Assembly: GCF_030651495.1 (NCBI RefSeq)
Contig: NZ_JAUSFI010000072.1
Coordinates: forward strand, 1-64,000
Source of the DNA: Undibacterium sp.
GTDB taxonomy: Bacteria; Pseudomonadota; Gammaproteobacteria; Burkholderiales; Burkholderiaceae_D
Length of the DNA: 64,000 nucleotides
Direction of reading: 5' to 3'
Below are positions 50,611 to 61,111 of the stretch, piece after piece. The position numbers and the translations under genes were made by a program. The notes under the pieces are model-generated. The model did no database searches and was not told the DNA's origin. It saw only the letters and a list, made by a program, of their open reading frames with translations. How positions within the stretch are numbered: the first letter of the stretch is position 1; each line of letters begins with the position of its first letter.

Positions 50611-51864
50611 ATGATTTCTGTAGCGTTTTCTGTTTTATTCGTCGCTTTTTTAATCTTGACGATGATATTGCAATTTTGGCTAGGCTCACGCCATATCCGC
50701 CACATACTGCAACATCGCACCACCGTACCGGCTGAATTTGCCAATAAGATCCCCCTGGTGGCCCATCAGAAAGCCGCCGACTACACCATTGCCAAAACAA
50801 AACTAGGCATGTTGATGCTGGTGGTGAATGCCGCCGTATTGATGGGCTTTACCTTATTTGGCGGTTTACAGTGGCTGTCCGTGACTTTGGTCAAACTCAC
50901 TGGCCCTGGCATGGGTTATCAAATGAGCTTGCTGGCTTGTTTTGCCGTGATCGGCAGCCTGATCGATTTGCCTTTTGATTATTACAAGCAATTTGTCCTG
51001 GAACAGAAGTTTGGTTTTAACAAAATGAGCCTGAAACTCTTTTTTGGCGACATGATAAAAGGCGCGCTGCTCGGCGCCGCGATCGGTTTGCCGCTGATCT
51101 GGGTCATGCTGACGCTGATGGAGAAGTCCGGCGCGCTCTGGTGGCTCTATGCCTGGCTGGTATGGAGCGGCTTCCAGCTATTGATGATGCTGATTTTCCC
51201 GACTTTTATTGCGCCTTTATTCAATAAATTTACCCCTTTAGAAGATCACGCCTTGCGTCATCGCATAGAGGATTTGATGCTGCGCGTTGGTTTTGCGTCC
51301 AAAGGCTTGTTTGTCATGGATGGATCAAAACGCAGCGCCCACGGCAATGCGTATTTTTCAGGTTTTGGCGCATCCAAGCGCATTGTTTTTTTCGATACCC
51401 TGCTATCCCGTTTAACGCCGGAAGAAATTGAAGCGGTGCTGGCGCATGAACTCGGGCATTTTAAGCTCAAGCATATCGTCAAACGCATCGGCGTCCTATT
51501 TTTAGTGTCTTTAGGATTTTTAGCCTTATTGGGATATTTAAAAGAGCAAATCTGGTTTTATACCGGACTCGGGGTCGACCCTATGCTGCTGGCATCAAAT
51601 GATGCGATGGCGCTTATTTTATTTATGCTGACGCTGCCGGTGTTCACTTTTATACTGTCACCACTGACGTCAATCAGTTCGCGCAAGCATGAGTTTGAAG
51701 CCGATGCCTTCGCCGCCAAACATACGAAAGCCGAGAATCTGGTGGCGGCCCTGGTCAAACTGTATGAAGATAATGCATCGACGCTGACGCCGGACCCTTT
51801 GCATTCGGCGTTCTATGACTCCCACCCGCCGGCCTCATTACGCATTAGCAAGTTACAAAAATAA
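50611..51864 (+). CDS. M48-family (Ste24-type) metallopeptidase
   Basis: VLAHELGHFKLKHI HExxH motif, multi-TM. Confidence 0.94.
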   Translation: MISVAFSVLFVAFLILTMILQFWLGSRHIRHILQHRTTVPAEFANKIPLVAHQKAADYTIAKTKLGMLMLVVNAAVLMGFTLFGGLQWLSVTLVKLTGPGMGYQMSLLACFAVIGSLIDLPFDYYKQFVLEQKFGFNKMSLKLFFGDMIKGALLGAAIGLPLIWVMLTLMEKSGALWWLYAWLVWSGFQLLMMLIFPTFIAPLFNKFTPLEDHALRHRIEDLMLRVGFASKGLFVMDGSKRSAHGNAYFSGFGASKRIVFFDTLLSRLTPEEIEAVLAHELGHFKLKHIVKRIGVLFLVSLGFLALLGYLKEQIWFYTGLGVDPMLLASNDAMALILFMLTLPVFTFILSPLTSISSRKHEFEADAFAAKHTKAENLVAALVKLYEDNASTLTPDPLHSAFYDSHPPASLRISKLQK

Positions 51865-51963
51865 GTACTAAATTAGTACAAAATAAGTACCGGATAAGCG
51901 GCAACATTAGCTCTACCAACAATGACAACACCCATAATTGGTGCGTTCACTGGACATTACATC

Positions 51964-52314
51964 ATGATCAAGACTACCGAACTACTGGCAAAAAAATCTC
52001 ACCCTACAGAAACCGCCCTGGAGCCAGCCAGCCTGCCCGCTTACTTTGCCGCCACCCCCGGCTGGACACAAGATGGTGCGCGCATAGTGAAAACTTTTCA
52101 GTTCAAAAATTATTACGAGACACTGGCGTTCATCAACGCCATTGCCTACGTGATTCACGCGGAAGATCATCACCCTGAACTGGTGGTGACGTATAACCGT
52201 TGCGCCATCAAATTCGATACCCATACCGCCAATGGCGGCAAGGGCGGGATTTCGGAAAATGATTTTATTTGCGCGGCCAAAGTCGATGCCATTTATCAGC
52301 AAAGTTTTTCCTGA
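51964..52314 (+). CDS. phhB: Pterin-4a-carbinolamine dehydratase
   Basis: [48 protein letters not shown]; alternative start 51922. Confidence 0.9.
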   Translation: MIKTTELLAKKSHPTETALEPASLPAYFAATPGWTQDGARIVKTFQFKNYYETLAFINAIAYVIHAEDHHPELVVTYNRCAIKFDTHTANGGKGGISENDFICAAKVDAIYQQSFS

Positions 52315-53228
52315 TGAGTAAGAAAGAAAACAGTTTAGGCACGGTCATTGCGGCGCATGGCCGTCATTACTTAGTGCAGGCCGAAGACATCAAACTGCAT
52401 TGCGTTACCCGTGGCAAAAAGAGTGATGTGGCGGTCGGTGATGTGGTCGAATATCAGCTCACGTCCAAGAATCAGGGCGTGATCGAAGCTATCACGCCGC
52501 GCAAGACCTTGCTGTATCGCTCGGATCAGTACAAATCAAAGATGCTGGCGGCCAATCTGACGCAACTGGTGGTCGTCGTCGCCACTGAGCCGAGTTTTTC
52601 TGATGACCTGATATCGCGTGCCTTAGTGGCATCGGAATCGTCCGGCATCAAGGCGCACATCATTTTAAACAAGATCGATGTCACCGCGAGCTTGCCCAAG
52701 GCACGCGAGCGGGTCGGCCTGTATGCCAAATTAGGCTATCCGGTGCACGAAGTCTCGGTCACCGGCATGCCTGACAGCACGCGCGCGACCTTAATGGAAT
52801 TATTGCAGGGGCAAAGCACGATATTGATAGGCCAGTCCGGCATGGGTAAATCGTCGCTGATCAACCTGATTATTCCGGATGCCGAAATCGCCACGCGGGA
52901 AATCTCGGCGGCACTCGATACCGGCAAGCACACCACTACCTTCACCCGCTGGTTCCAGATGGAACCCTATCAAGGGCAGCCAACTGCGGTGATCGATTCT
53001 CCGGGTTTTCAAGAGTTCGGCTTACATCATCTGAGTGAAGGCATGCTGGAGCGCGCTTTTCCAGAATTTTTGCCGTATCTTGGCCACTGTAAATTCTACA
53101 ATTGCCATCATCACGCCGAACCCAACTGCGCCGTGACTGCGGCCATCAAAACCGGCGAAATCAGTGCCATGCGGCATGACTTATTCAAGCAACTGGTGCA
53201 TGAAGCGGCGCAAACCATCGGTTATTGA
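52314..53228 (+). CDS. rsgA: Ribosome small-subunit-dependent GTPase RsgA
   Basis: Circularly permuted GTPase: [30 protein letters not shown]; Zn motif; start overlaps the phhB stop. Confidence 0.95.
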   Translation: MSKKENSLGTVIAAHGRHYLVQAEDIKLHCVTRGKKSDVAVGDVVEYQLTSKNQGVIEAITPRKTLLYRSDQYKSKMLAANLTQLVVVVATEPSFSDDLISRALVASESSGIKAHIILNKIDVTASLPKARERVGLYAKLGYPVHEVSVTGMPDSTRATLMELLQGQSTILIGQSGMGKSSLINLIIPDAEIATREISAALDTGKHTTTFTRWFQMEPYQGQPTAVIDSPGFQEFGLHHLSEGMLERAFPEFLPYLGHCKFYNCHHHAEPNCAVTAAIKTGEISAMRHDLFKQLVHEAAQTIGY

Positions 53229-53254
53229 GTGCCGATACCTCCATCATTATTAAT

Positions 53255-54079
53255 TCAGCTGCGCTCTTCGTGTCGTCCGACAACTTCACGGTAAGCGTGC
53301 CAGGTGGCATGCCCTACCACGGGCATCGCCACGATCAAGCCCAAATTCCAGGTAAAAAACCCCAGCACGACCAAGGCAACAATCATCAAGGCCCAGACCA
53401 TCGTCACCGGCACGTTGACGAACAAGGCAACCGTACTGATGATCATCGCGGTAATCGCGTCGGTATCGCGATCGAGCATCAGGGGAATCGAGACCCAGCT
53501 GATGGCAAACACGATGCTGGCGAAGATAAAGCCGATGCAGCAATACACCGCAATGAATTCCAGATTACCCAGCGAAAACAGCTGTGACAAAAACCCGTGC
53601 AGGGTCGGCATCCCCTTGTTATAGAACAGGGCGAACACCACCAGCGAGGCGCGCGCCCATACCAGCATGATCACCGCCAGCACCAGCGCCAGAATGCCGA
53701 TATTGCTCCAGCGTCCACGCATCGAAAACAAAGTAACCAGCATGCGGGATTTTTCGCTTTCAAGACGGCGACTTATATCGTACAAGCCGAGCGACAGCAA
53801 AGGCCCCAGCAACAAAAATCCGCAAGACATTGCCGACAAATATTGCGGCGCATTGGACAGTATCGTGCTTAGCAACAAACCCATTCCGGCGAAACAAAGG
53901 CCATAAAACAAACTGGCCTTGGGCGAAGCGCAAAAATCCTGCCAGCCCAGTTTCAGCCAGGCAAAAGGCCGCAAAACACCCACCCGCCGGATAGGGGGAA
54001 AAGGAGATTCTTCATCGATGACGCTTTTAATATCTGGTGCGGCACTATCGCCCGACCTTCCGCCAGCCTGATCCTGCAT
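53255..54079 (-). CDS. BPSS1780-like membrane protein
   Basis: Multi-TM; VGVLRPFAWLKLGWQDFCASPKASLFYGLCFAGMG. Confidence 0.8.
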   Translation of the reverse strand: MQDQAGGRSGDSAAPDIKSVIDEESPFPPIRRVGVLRPFAWLKLGWQDFCASPKASLFYGLCFAGMGLLLSTILSNAPQYLSAMSCGFLLLGPLLSLGLYDISRRLESEKSRMLVTLFSMRGRWSNIGILALVLAVIMLVWARASLVVFALFYNKGMPTLHGFLSQLFSLGNLEFIAVYCCIGFIFASIVFAISWVSIPLMLDRDTDAITAMIISTVALFVNVPVTMVWALMIVALVVLGFFTWNLGLIVAMPVVGHATWHAYREVVGRHEERS

Positions 54080-54218
54080 ACTTGTCTCCTAGATTTGTCA
54101 ATTATTTTTATAAGTACTTGCGTCATTTTTCATGATCTACATCAACGTTATGCTAAAACACTTATCGCAGTTTAGGCAATGCTTACCTGAAAATTCCCAA
54201 AAAACTATTCCACTCATA

Positions 54219-54302
54219 TATACCCCCCATATTTCATAAAAAAATACCCCCTTTTGCGCATGAAAATAGAGCCTCATGAAAATATACTGGGGTGGAGTAT
54301 TA
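54219..54302. repeat. 84-bp dispersed repeat, copy 2
   Basis: Same length and spacing as 151-234, shared TTTTGCGCAT and AAAATATACTGGGGTGG blocks. Confidence 0.7.
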
Positions 54303-54423
54303 ATTTATATAAAGAATTTTAAAAAATATAGTTCGGATGGCCATAGTTCCAATAGGTAATTGTGAGTGAGCAACAGTTTCAGTAGGATCAGGCGTATTTA
54401 CCCTATCAATCTGAAAGAAGTGC

Positions 54424-55218
54424 ATGAAACGCAGAAATTTCCTGGCTGGTGGCCTGTTACTGGTAAGTCACTTGGGATGGCTACCGACTGCCCAGGCGCA
54501 AGTGAGCAACAGCGCCGATGCCATCAATAAATCGGGGCGGCAACGCATGCTGTCTCAACGCTTAGCCAAAAGCTACTTACAAATCGGCTTGGATATCGAC
54601 ACCGAGCATTCCAAAAAAAACCTCGACCTGTCGCTGGCCCTGTTTGACCGTCAATTGGTAGAGCTGCGCGCATTCGCCCCTACCCCCAACATCAAATCTG
54701 CTTTGGACGAAATGGAAAAAGCATGGCTCAGCTACAAAGATCTGCTAGTCGGGAAAACGCCGAATAAAATCGATGGCAAAACCGTTATTACGCTGAGCGA
54801 AGACATTTTGCGCATGGCAGAAAGGGTGACGTCACAGCTAGAAAAATATGCCGGCAGCAGCAATGGGCAGCTAGTCAACTTATCCGGCCGTCAGCGCATG
54901 TTGTCACAAAGAATGGCCAAGTATTATCAGGCGGCACAGTGGAATATTGCCTCATCAGATGACAGCGGCAAACTAGATACCATGCGCAAGGAGTTTGTAG
55001 CCGGTTTGGCGGCACTGAACAACGCCCCCGGCAATACGACAAAAATCAAGGAAGAGCTGGCAATGGCGCAGCAGCAATGGCTATTTTTCGATGCGGCATT
55101 GAAGCAAACCGAAGATGCTAAAGGACGTCGCGTAGCGGCGACCAATGTCGCCACCACCAGCGAGCGCCTGCTTGAGATCATGGATAAGGTGACGGGACTG
55201 TATCAGCAAATTTCCTGA
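54424..55218 (+). CDS. Exported protein with two PilJ/NarX-like N-terminal domains
   Basis: MKRRNFLAGGLLL signal; SGRQRMLSQRLAKSYLQIGL and SGRQRMLSQRMAKYYQAAQW repeats. Confidence 0.85.
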   Translation: MKRRNFLAGGLLLVSHLGWLPTAQAQVSNSADAINKSGRQRMLSQRLAKSYLQIGLDIDTEHSKKNLDLSLALFDRQLVELRAFAPTPNIKSALDEMEKAWLSYKDLLVGKTPNKIDGKTVITLSEDILRMAERVTSQLEKYAGSSNGQLVNLSGRQRMLSQRMAKYYQAAQWNIASSDDSGKLDTMRKEFVAGLAALNNAPGNTTKIKEELAMAQQQWLFFDAALKQTEDAKGRRVAATNVATTSERLLEIMDKVTGLYQQIS

Positions 55219-55334
55219 TGACCGAATAGCACCTAAGAAGAGTGACTTCAGTTGACCTGGGGTTGCTCTGATTTTCACTGAGAACAACTCAGGACAGCGT
55301 AATTGTGATGATTCGCAAGCTTACTATTTCAATA

Positions 55335-56357
55335 TCAAGCCGCCATGCGTACGGTATTTCTTCCCGACTGTTTCGCCTCATACAGCATGGCATCTGCACG
55401 CTGAAACCATGCATCGCCGCTTTCGGCATGATTTCGCTGCGCGACGCCAATCGATACTGTCACCGGGTAATTGGCAATAAACTCCGTCTTCGCTACCAGC
55501 ATGCGCAGCTCTTCCGCGAGATGGCTGACAGTATCGACATTGACACCAACGGCGACGATGACAAACTCCTCGCCACCAAAGCGAAATAAACTATCAATCA
55601 CGCGAATTCTGGAACGTATCAGGTCACAAAACTTAATCAACACCTGATCACCGGCCGCATGCCCAAATTGATCATTGACGTTCTTAAAATAATCCAGATC
55701 CAATACAAACAAACAGGCGCTAACATCTGCATTATTCGGCTTATAAAGATCCGTCAACATATGGTCAAAAGCACGTCGATTGCCCACACCGGTAAGGAAA
55801 TCAATTTCAGCCTGATGATTCAATTCCAAATGTTGCAAGCTAGTGCGATGAGAAAATATATACGAAAACAGGTTAATCAACACCAGGGTCACGACCACAC
55901 TTAATAAATCCACCATCGGCATTTTCCCTATCAAAATAACAACAAGGGAAAATAAAGACGCCATGTTAATAACGAATGCTTCCCGTGCTTTGAGCATGAA
56001 AAAAGCAGCAATCATGGTCGGGTAGACCCAATACACGATGGATGAGCCTTTGACAGAAATCGAGGCGAGCATGCCTATCGAATAGAATATCGTGATGACA
56101 ATACTACCGAGACGCACTCTGCGGGTAACCCAGACAAAAGTCAGCACAGCAATCATCCCGGCCACAATCGCCATATCGACCGCCGCCAGCGCCCAATTGC
56201 GCTGCATCATCCGGATAATGCCGAAAGGAAGAATACTGGGAATACTCAGCCCACCGAGCAGCATTAAAATAATTTCTTCTGTCGAGCGTTTTGAGATGGC
56301 GTGTATGAGCTTCACATTAATTATGCCTTTGGTGTCGTGGCTATCCATTCTATGCAT
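55335..56357 (-). CDS. Membrane-bound GGDEF diguanylate cyclase
   Basis: Several TM segments; DFLTGVGNRRAFDHML; FRFGGEEFVIVAVG. Confidence 0.92.
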   Translation of the reverse strand: MHRMDSHDTKGIINVKLIHAISKRSTEEIILMLLGGLSIPSILPFGIIRMMQRNWALAAVDMAIVAGMIAVLTFVWVTRRVRLGSIVITIFYSIGMLASISVKGSSIVYWVYPTMIAAFFMLKAREAFVINMASLFSLVVILIGKMPMVDLLSVVVTLVLINLFSYIFSHRTSLQHLELNHQAEIDFLTGVGNRRAFDHMLTDLYKPNNADVSACLFVLDLDYFKNVNDQFGHAAGDQVLIKFCDLIRSRIRVIDSLFRFGGEEFVIVAVGVNVDTVSHLAEELRMLVAKTEFIANYPVTVSIGVAQRNHAESGDAWFQRADAMLYEAKQSGRNTVRMAA

Positions 56358-56670
56358 CGATAATTAAAGTGCTAACCCAGGTATCCCAGTCTCAGAATAC
56401 CCATCACGACGCAAAGAATAAACAACAAAAAATTATCCGTATTCCGTGAGTTTCAGATCTTAAAAATTAAATATAGATATAGATATAGAAATGGGATCGC
56501 CAGAAGTGTCTTTTAGTGTCTGCTCTCAAAACAATCAAACCATGCTTTCAGCTGATTGGAATCTCACAGATCTCTTAGGTACAGACTACTACAAAATATA
56601 TTGCTCACGGGAAAACTTTTTTAGTGGTGATTGCCTAAATCCCAAAAAACCACAGTATGAGGAACTTGAA

Positions 56671-56710
56671 ATTGCGCGAGAAAGGCTGCTAATCAACTTT
56701 CTCGCGCAAT
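56671..56710. terminator. Strong hairpin downstream of the 56711-57154 gene
   Basis: ATTGCGCGAGAAAG / CTTTCTCGCGCAAT 14-bp perfect stem. Confidence 0.65.
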
Positions 56711-57154
56711 TTATTTGACGACAGCGGGCGCAGACGCTGGAGCCGCTGGCTCAGCCTCATCGGTGTGAACAACCACACCAGGTGACAAAGAAATATCATT
56801 GGCAACAGTCACCTTGGTAACGTAATGACGTGTTTCACCAAAGCAAGTGGTTGGCAAGCCGACTTTCTCTTCATAATGCAAAGTGACTCGTCTGCCCATC
56901 ACCTTGGCGATCTCGGCTGCGACTACATCATCGTGTACGGTGAATAAAAACTTCTCTACCGTTGCGCTGCCAGGCAAAGAAACCAGTGCCAATTCACCTT
57001 CCCAAGTCTTACAGAGCCAGCCTTTATTCGACAATTTTTGAATCCAGCCAGCCCGCTCGCCCGATGAATAACTCCAGTTGAGTGCCCATGCAAAATACGC
57101 TGTCACCAGCAAGATAAGTACCAGTAAAGCAAGAAAAATTCTTTTGAAAGTCAT
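56711..57154 (-). CDS. Hypothetical membrane-anchored protein
   Basis: N-terminal TM; coherent 147-aa ORF followed by a hairpin. Confidence 0.75.
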   Translation of the reverse strand: MTFKRIFLALLVLILLVTAYFAWALNWSYSSGERAGWIQKLSNKGWLCKTWEGELALVSLPGSATVEKFLFTVHDDVVAAEIAKVMGRRVTLHYEEKVGLPTTCFGETRHYVTKVTVANDISLSPGVVVHTDEAEPAAPASAPAVVK

Positions 57155-57489
57155 GTCAGGATTAGTTTCTTTAAGTTAAGTAAAGTTAAGTAAAAAGTAA
57201 ATAAGTTGATACCTAGTGTATCAATGAAGTGTATTGGATTCGATCAAACATGGTCAATCAATGATTTATTTCGTATGAAATCATGTGCTGACATATAAAA
57301 AAATACTCAATGCACAACAATGACAAGCTAATCAACGGCTGCAAAGCATGGGCTGGCTTGGCATGGATTTCTCGCTAAAATAGTTAACTGGCTTAGCTTA
57401 AATTAAACATTCACAGATGATTGACAGCCGCGCCAAAGAAAAAACGAGCCACTCCGACCCGTTTTTTCTATCGGAATATGGCTAGGCGA

Positions 57490-58107
57490 TTACTTTGACG
57501 GAGCCGGAATCGGATACCTGGCAAAGGCGGCAAGCACAGCCGTATTGATCGCTGCCGGTATGTTATTGAGATCCTTATCAGTAACACTACCTGTCACCAC
57601 CGCTTCCCACACCAGTTGCTTGCGAGCAGCGTCAACTACGTCAATATTCACCGTACCTTCTTTATAGTGAGAAACGATTGTCTCATCTGCATACAATGGC
57701 CATGCCGAGTAGATACCGGTACGATAACCATAATAGCCACCGCCCATGCCCATACCCATCCCGAAAGTCGGCCCTGGCCTGGTGGTGACACGGATTTTCT
57801 CATTCAGTTCGGCATTAAAATTGACCAATAACTGTGGCGCTGCGGTGACCAAACGCATACCGCGCGCTTCCATCTCGCGTTGCGTACCCGCCTTTAACTC
57901 TTGCGATACGATACTTTGGTAATCGCCGCGATCAGTACCCAGTGGGCTGACAAATGCAAAGGTTTTATATTGCGTGAAGTCGATCGAACGATCAAATGCG
58001 GTACGCACCTCAGGCGCGCTAGCGCAACCGCCCAAGACTAGCAATCCGCTTGCCAAAGCTAATGGCATTAGCAATAGCAGTAATTTATTTATCAGTTGAG
58101 ATTTCAT
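57490..58107 (-). CDS. DUF4136-like lipoprotein
   Basis: Lipobox LVLGGCAS; FDRSIDFTQYKTFAFVSPLG; GMGMGGGYYGYRTG. Confidence 0.85.
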   Translation of the reverse strand: MKSQLINKLLLLLMPLALASGLLVLGGCASAPEVRTAFDRSIDFTQYKTFAFVSPLGTDRGDYQSIVSQELKAGTQREMEARGMRLVTAAPQLLVNFNAELNEKIRVTTRPGPTFGMGMGMGGGYYGYRTGIYSAWPLYADETIVSHYKEGTVNIDVVDAARKQLVWEAVVTGSVTDKDLNNIPAAINTAVLAAFARYPIPAPSK

Positions 58108-58366
58108 ATCTATTTCGCTTTCTTTATTGGTTTAAAAATGAAACAAGGTTTGATCGGCGCATTCAACATCTTAAAATTCATCCTGATTCGATACCAAATA
58201 GATGCTAAATAGACGCTAAATAGATACCTGATTCAAAATACCCAGTCATAACCGCCATCTGCAGGGAGTCTGGCACTCAGGACTCTTGCTCACCAGCCCC
58301 GAGCATCTGGCGACCACCACTAAAGAGCATCAGGTATTGTTAAATTCTATACATCTTCTGATAAAT

Positions 58367-59032
58367 TTACCACATCGACATCAAGCTCGCGGCGCGTTGT
58401 GACAGCGCGTCGGCTGCGGCATTTTTATGACGCGGAATCCAGCGCAAGCTGACCTGGTGCAGTTGCGCCATCAAGTCTTGAACCCGGCTACGATGGGCAT
58501 ACAGACTGAGCGCGGCGGCGTCTTCAGATTGCATGGCATCGACGATCACGACCTGGCTGTCGCCATAGATGACCAACGGCGACGCTTGCAGCCGTAGCGC
58601 CATTTCTAGCACGGCAATCAAGGCGCAGTATTCGGCATCACTACTGCTGCCGTAGCCAGCATCCTGGCAAATTTCATGCTGCTCTCCATTCGGGTCTGTT
58701 AGCACCGCACCAATGCCGCAGCGGCCAGGATTGGGCCGCGCCGAACCGTCGAACCAGGCTACCCAGGCACCTTCTGGCACCTGGGTAGCAGTCAATTTTA
58801 AGGCGCGCGCATCTTGTCTGCTCTGGCGCAATCCCGCGCGCCGATTGGCGTCCGTCACACGTTGCGCCTGCCGGTCTTGCAGCAATTGGGCCAAGCCATC
58901 TGCGCCGGCGACTAATTCCAGCGTTTGCCGTAGCGCCTGCGCTTCGCTTAGCGATGCCTTGATCGCAAGACGCCGACTCGCGACCCGTTCGGCACGATAA
59001 GCAACAGCAATAAGTTGTTCAAATTCTGTCAT
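58367..59032 (-). CDS. RNase HI-like protein with N-terminal extension
   Basis: AWFDGSARPNPGRCGIGAVLTDPNGEQHEIC; AEYCALIAVLEMALRL; IYGDSQVVI; RHKNAAADALS. Confidence 0.88.
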   Translation of the reverse strand: MTEFEQLIAVAYRAERVASRRLAIKASLSEAQALRQTLELVAGADGLAQLLQDRQAQRVTDANRRAGLRQSRQDARALKLTATQVPEGAWVAWFDGSARPNPGRCGIGAVLTDPNGEQHEICQDAGYGSSSDAEYCALIAVLEMALRLQASPLVIYGDSQVVIVDAMQSEDAAALSLYAHRSRVQDLMAQLHQVSLRWIPRHKNAAADALSQRAASLMSMW

Positions 59033-59380
59033 GGGCTATGTTGACTAGCGTCGATTGGCTGGGTTTATTTATCTTCGTTTCAGTATAAGCGCCGTGTGCG
59101 GTCACAGGCGAATTGATCGTTTCACGAAAATGTTCATCGCCTCCCTGCCAGCGTATCCGGCATGCCGCCTTTCAGAATCTCAAGATGAATCTGAATATTG
59201 ATTTTATGACTTATGTCAAAATATCAAGCGATATGCATCGATGCCAGCATGCACGCCATCTTCGTTACATTTAATTTTTCGCGCATAATATTTTCTTAAG
59301 CTTTGACTCGCAAAATGTCGATAAAGCAGCGCCTGATTTCATTTGGCCGCCTGCTTCGTTGCATCCGTCAAGGAGAAATC

Positions 59381-59758
59381 ATGAAAAAATATTTGTTTCC
59401 GTTAGTGTTGCTCAGTGCTAATGCCGCCTGGGCTGTCAGTCCGTCCGAGATGCTGCAGTCGTATGAGGCGTCTTCCGGCAAAGCTTCGGCCCAGCGTGGT
59501 GAACAGTTCTTTACCGGCAAGCATGGCAAGGACTGGAGTTGCGCCAGTTGCCATACCGCCACCCCGAACAAAACGACTGAACATATCGTTACCGGCAAAA
59601 GCATAGAGCCACTAGCGCCTGCCGCCAATGCCAAACGCTTCACCGACCTGGCCAAGTCAGAAAAATGGTTCAAACGCAACTGCAAGGATGTGCTATCCAG
59701 AGAATGTAGTGCGCAAGAAAAAGCCGATGTCATTGCCTGGTTGCTCACCATTAAATAG
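59381..59758 (+). CDS. SHP-like (DUF1924) monohaem cytochrome c
   Basis: Signal peptide; CASCHT; WFKRNCKDVLSREC; AGGAG Shine-Dalgarno upstream of ATG. Confidence 0.88.
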   Translation: MKKYLFPLVLLSANAAWAVSPSEMLQSYEASSGKASAQRGEQFFTGKHGKDWSCASCHTATPNKTTEHIVTGKSIEPLAPAANAKRFTDLAKSEKWFKRNCKDVLSRECSAQEKADVIAWLLTIK

Positions 59759-59767
59759 GGGTCTATC

Positions 59768-60247
59768 ATGAAAAAACCATACAGCCGATTCATCGCAGGC
59801 GCAGTCGTATGCGCAGGTATGACGCTGGCATCCGCTCTGGCAATGGCCGACCATATCGGCATGCCCGGCAATATGCCGAAATCCTATGCAGCCGAATGTG
59901 CCAGCTGCCATACGCAGTATGCCCCCGGCCTGCTTCCCGCCAAATCCTGGCACAGCATCATGAATTCGCTCGATAAACACTATGGCAGCGATGCCAGTAT
60001 CGATGCCAAATCGGTCAGCGAAATTTCTGCCTGGCTGGCAACGAATGCCGCCAGCTCGCGCAAATTTGCCGAGGCCCCACCAGACAACCGTATCACTAGC
60101 AGCGCCTGGTTTACCCGCAAGCATAGCGAAATCAAAAAAGAAACCTGGTCGCGTGCCGCCATCAAAAGCCGCTCCAACTGTATGGCTTGCCATCAACAAG
60201 CCGCCAAGGGTGATTTCGATGAAGACAGTGTCAGGATTCCACGATGA
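59768..60247 (+). CDS. Dihaem cytochrome c (DHC-like)
   Basis: CASCHT and CMACH haem motifs; signal peptide; follows the SHP-like gene. Confidence 0.88.
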   Translation: MKKPYSRFIAGAVVCAGMTLASALAMADHIGMPGNMPKSYAAECASCHTQYAPGLLPAKSWHSIMNSLDKHYGSDASIDAKSVSEISAWLATNAASSRKFAEAPPDNRITSSAWFTRKHSEIKKETWSRAAIKSRSNCMACHQQAAKGDFDEDSVRIPR

Positions 60248-60882
60248 ACACGCCAAATACACCAAATACACCAAATACCCCAGCGGGACTGGTCTGGGAT
60301 CTGCCCGTCAGGATTTTTCACTGGTCGCTCGCGCTCTGCTTTGCGGGTGCCTGGCTGACTGCCGAGAGCGAATACTGGAAACTATGGCATGTCAGCTTCG
60401 GCTATTCGATGGCGCTGCTGGTCGGCTTTCGGCTGGTCTGGGGCGTAGTTGGCACCCGCTATGCGCGGTTTAGTCAATTTGTAAAGGGCCCTGCTGCACT
60501 AAAAAAATATTTCCTGTCGTATTTGCATGGCGCGCCTGAGCATCATACCGGCCACAATCCAGCCGGTGCATGGGCTATTCTGGCGATCCTGCTGACGGTC
60601 ATGATGACGGTGGCAACTGGCTACGCCAGCTACGAAGAAATCGGCGGGGATATCCTGTCCGAGATTCACGAGGCAATGGCAAGTATCTTGATGGGCATCG
60701 TCGTGATTCACATTGCCGCAGTCATACTGACCAGTGTGCTACATCACGAAAATCTGGTACGCGCCATGTTCACGGGAAAAAAAATCATCGCGCCCGGCGA
60801 GGCAATCAGGCGTTCCTGGAGCATCATTGCGCTGCTGCTGTTAGGTGCACTGGCTGGCGTCTGGTGGCTGATGTTCCGCTAA
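60244..60882 (+). CDS. Cytochrome b561-type membrane protein
   Basis: VWDLPVRIFHWSLALCFAGAWLT; multi-TM with conserved His; ATGA overlap with the DHC gene. Confidence 0.9.
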   Translation: MNTPNTPNTPNTPAGLVWDLPVRIFHWSLALCFAGAWLTAESEYWKLWHVSFGYSMALLVGFRLVWGVVGTRYARFSQFVKGPAALKKYFLSYLHGAPEHHTGHNPAGAWAILAILLTVMMTVATGYASYEEIGGDILSEIHEAMASILMGIVVIHIAAVILTSVLHHENLVRAMFTGKKIIAPGEAIRRSWSIIALLLLGALAGVWWLMFR

Positions 60883-61111
60883 GGGCTGGCGCCAGCATTG
60901 TCTTGATTAGCGACTGATCTCAGGTGAGAAGACATCATGGACCTTCGCTATTTGCCAAGTTTGAATTATTTCTGGAAAATCGGGTCATATAAAAGCGGCC
61001 TGCTTTTTCTGCTCAATCCGATTCAAGTTAATCGTCAAGTTTTCCTTGCTGCCGACAAGAGTGAAAAATATTGTTGTACTATCCACACTCATTTTTAGAT
61101 TAGGCGAACCA

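Noticed and set aside
56491-56718. 75-aa ORF MGSPEVSFSVCSQNNQ...
   Set aside because: Its 3' part is the terminator hairpin of the opposite gene and no family is recognisable; insufficient support for a CDS call.
57168-57200. Short AAGTTAAGTA tandem repeats, and AAATAGATGCT repeats near 58195-58225
   Set aside because: Only two to three short imperfect units in AT-rich intergenic DNA; not distinguishable from chance.
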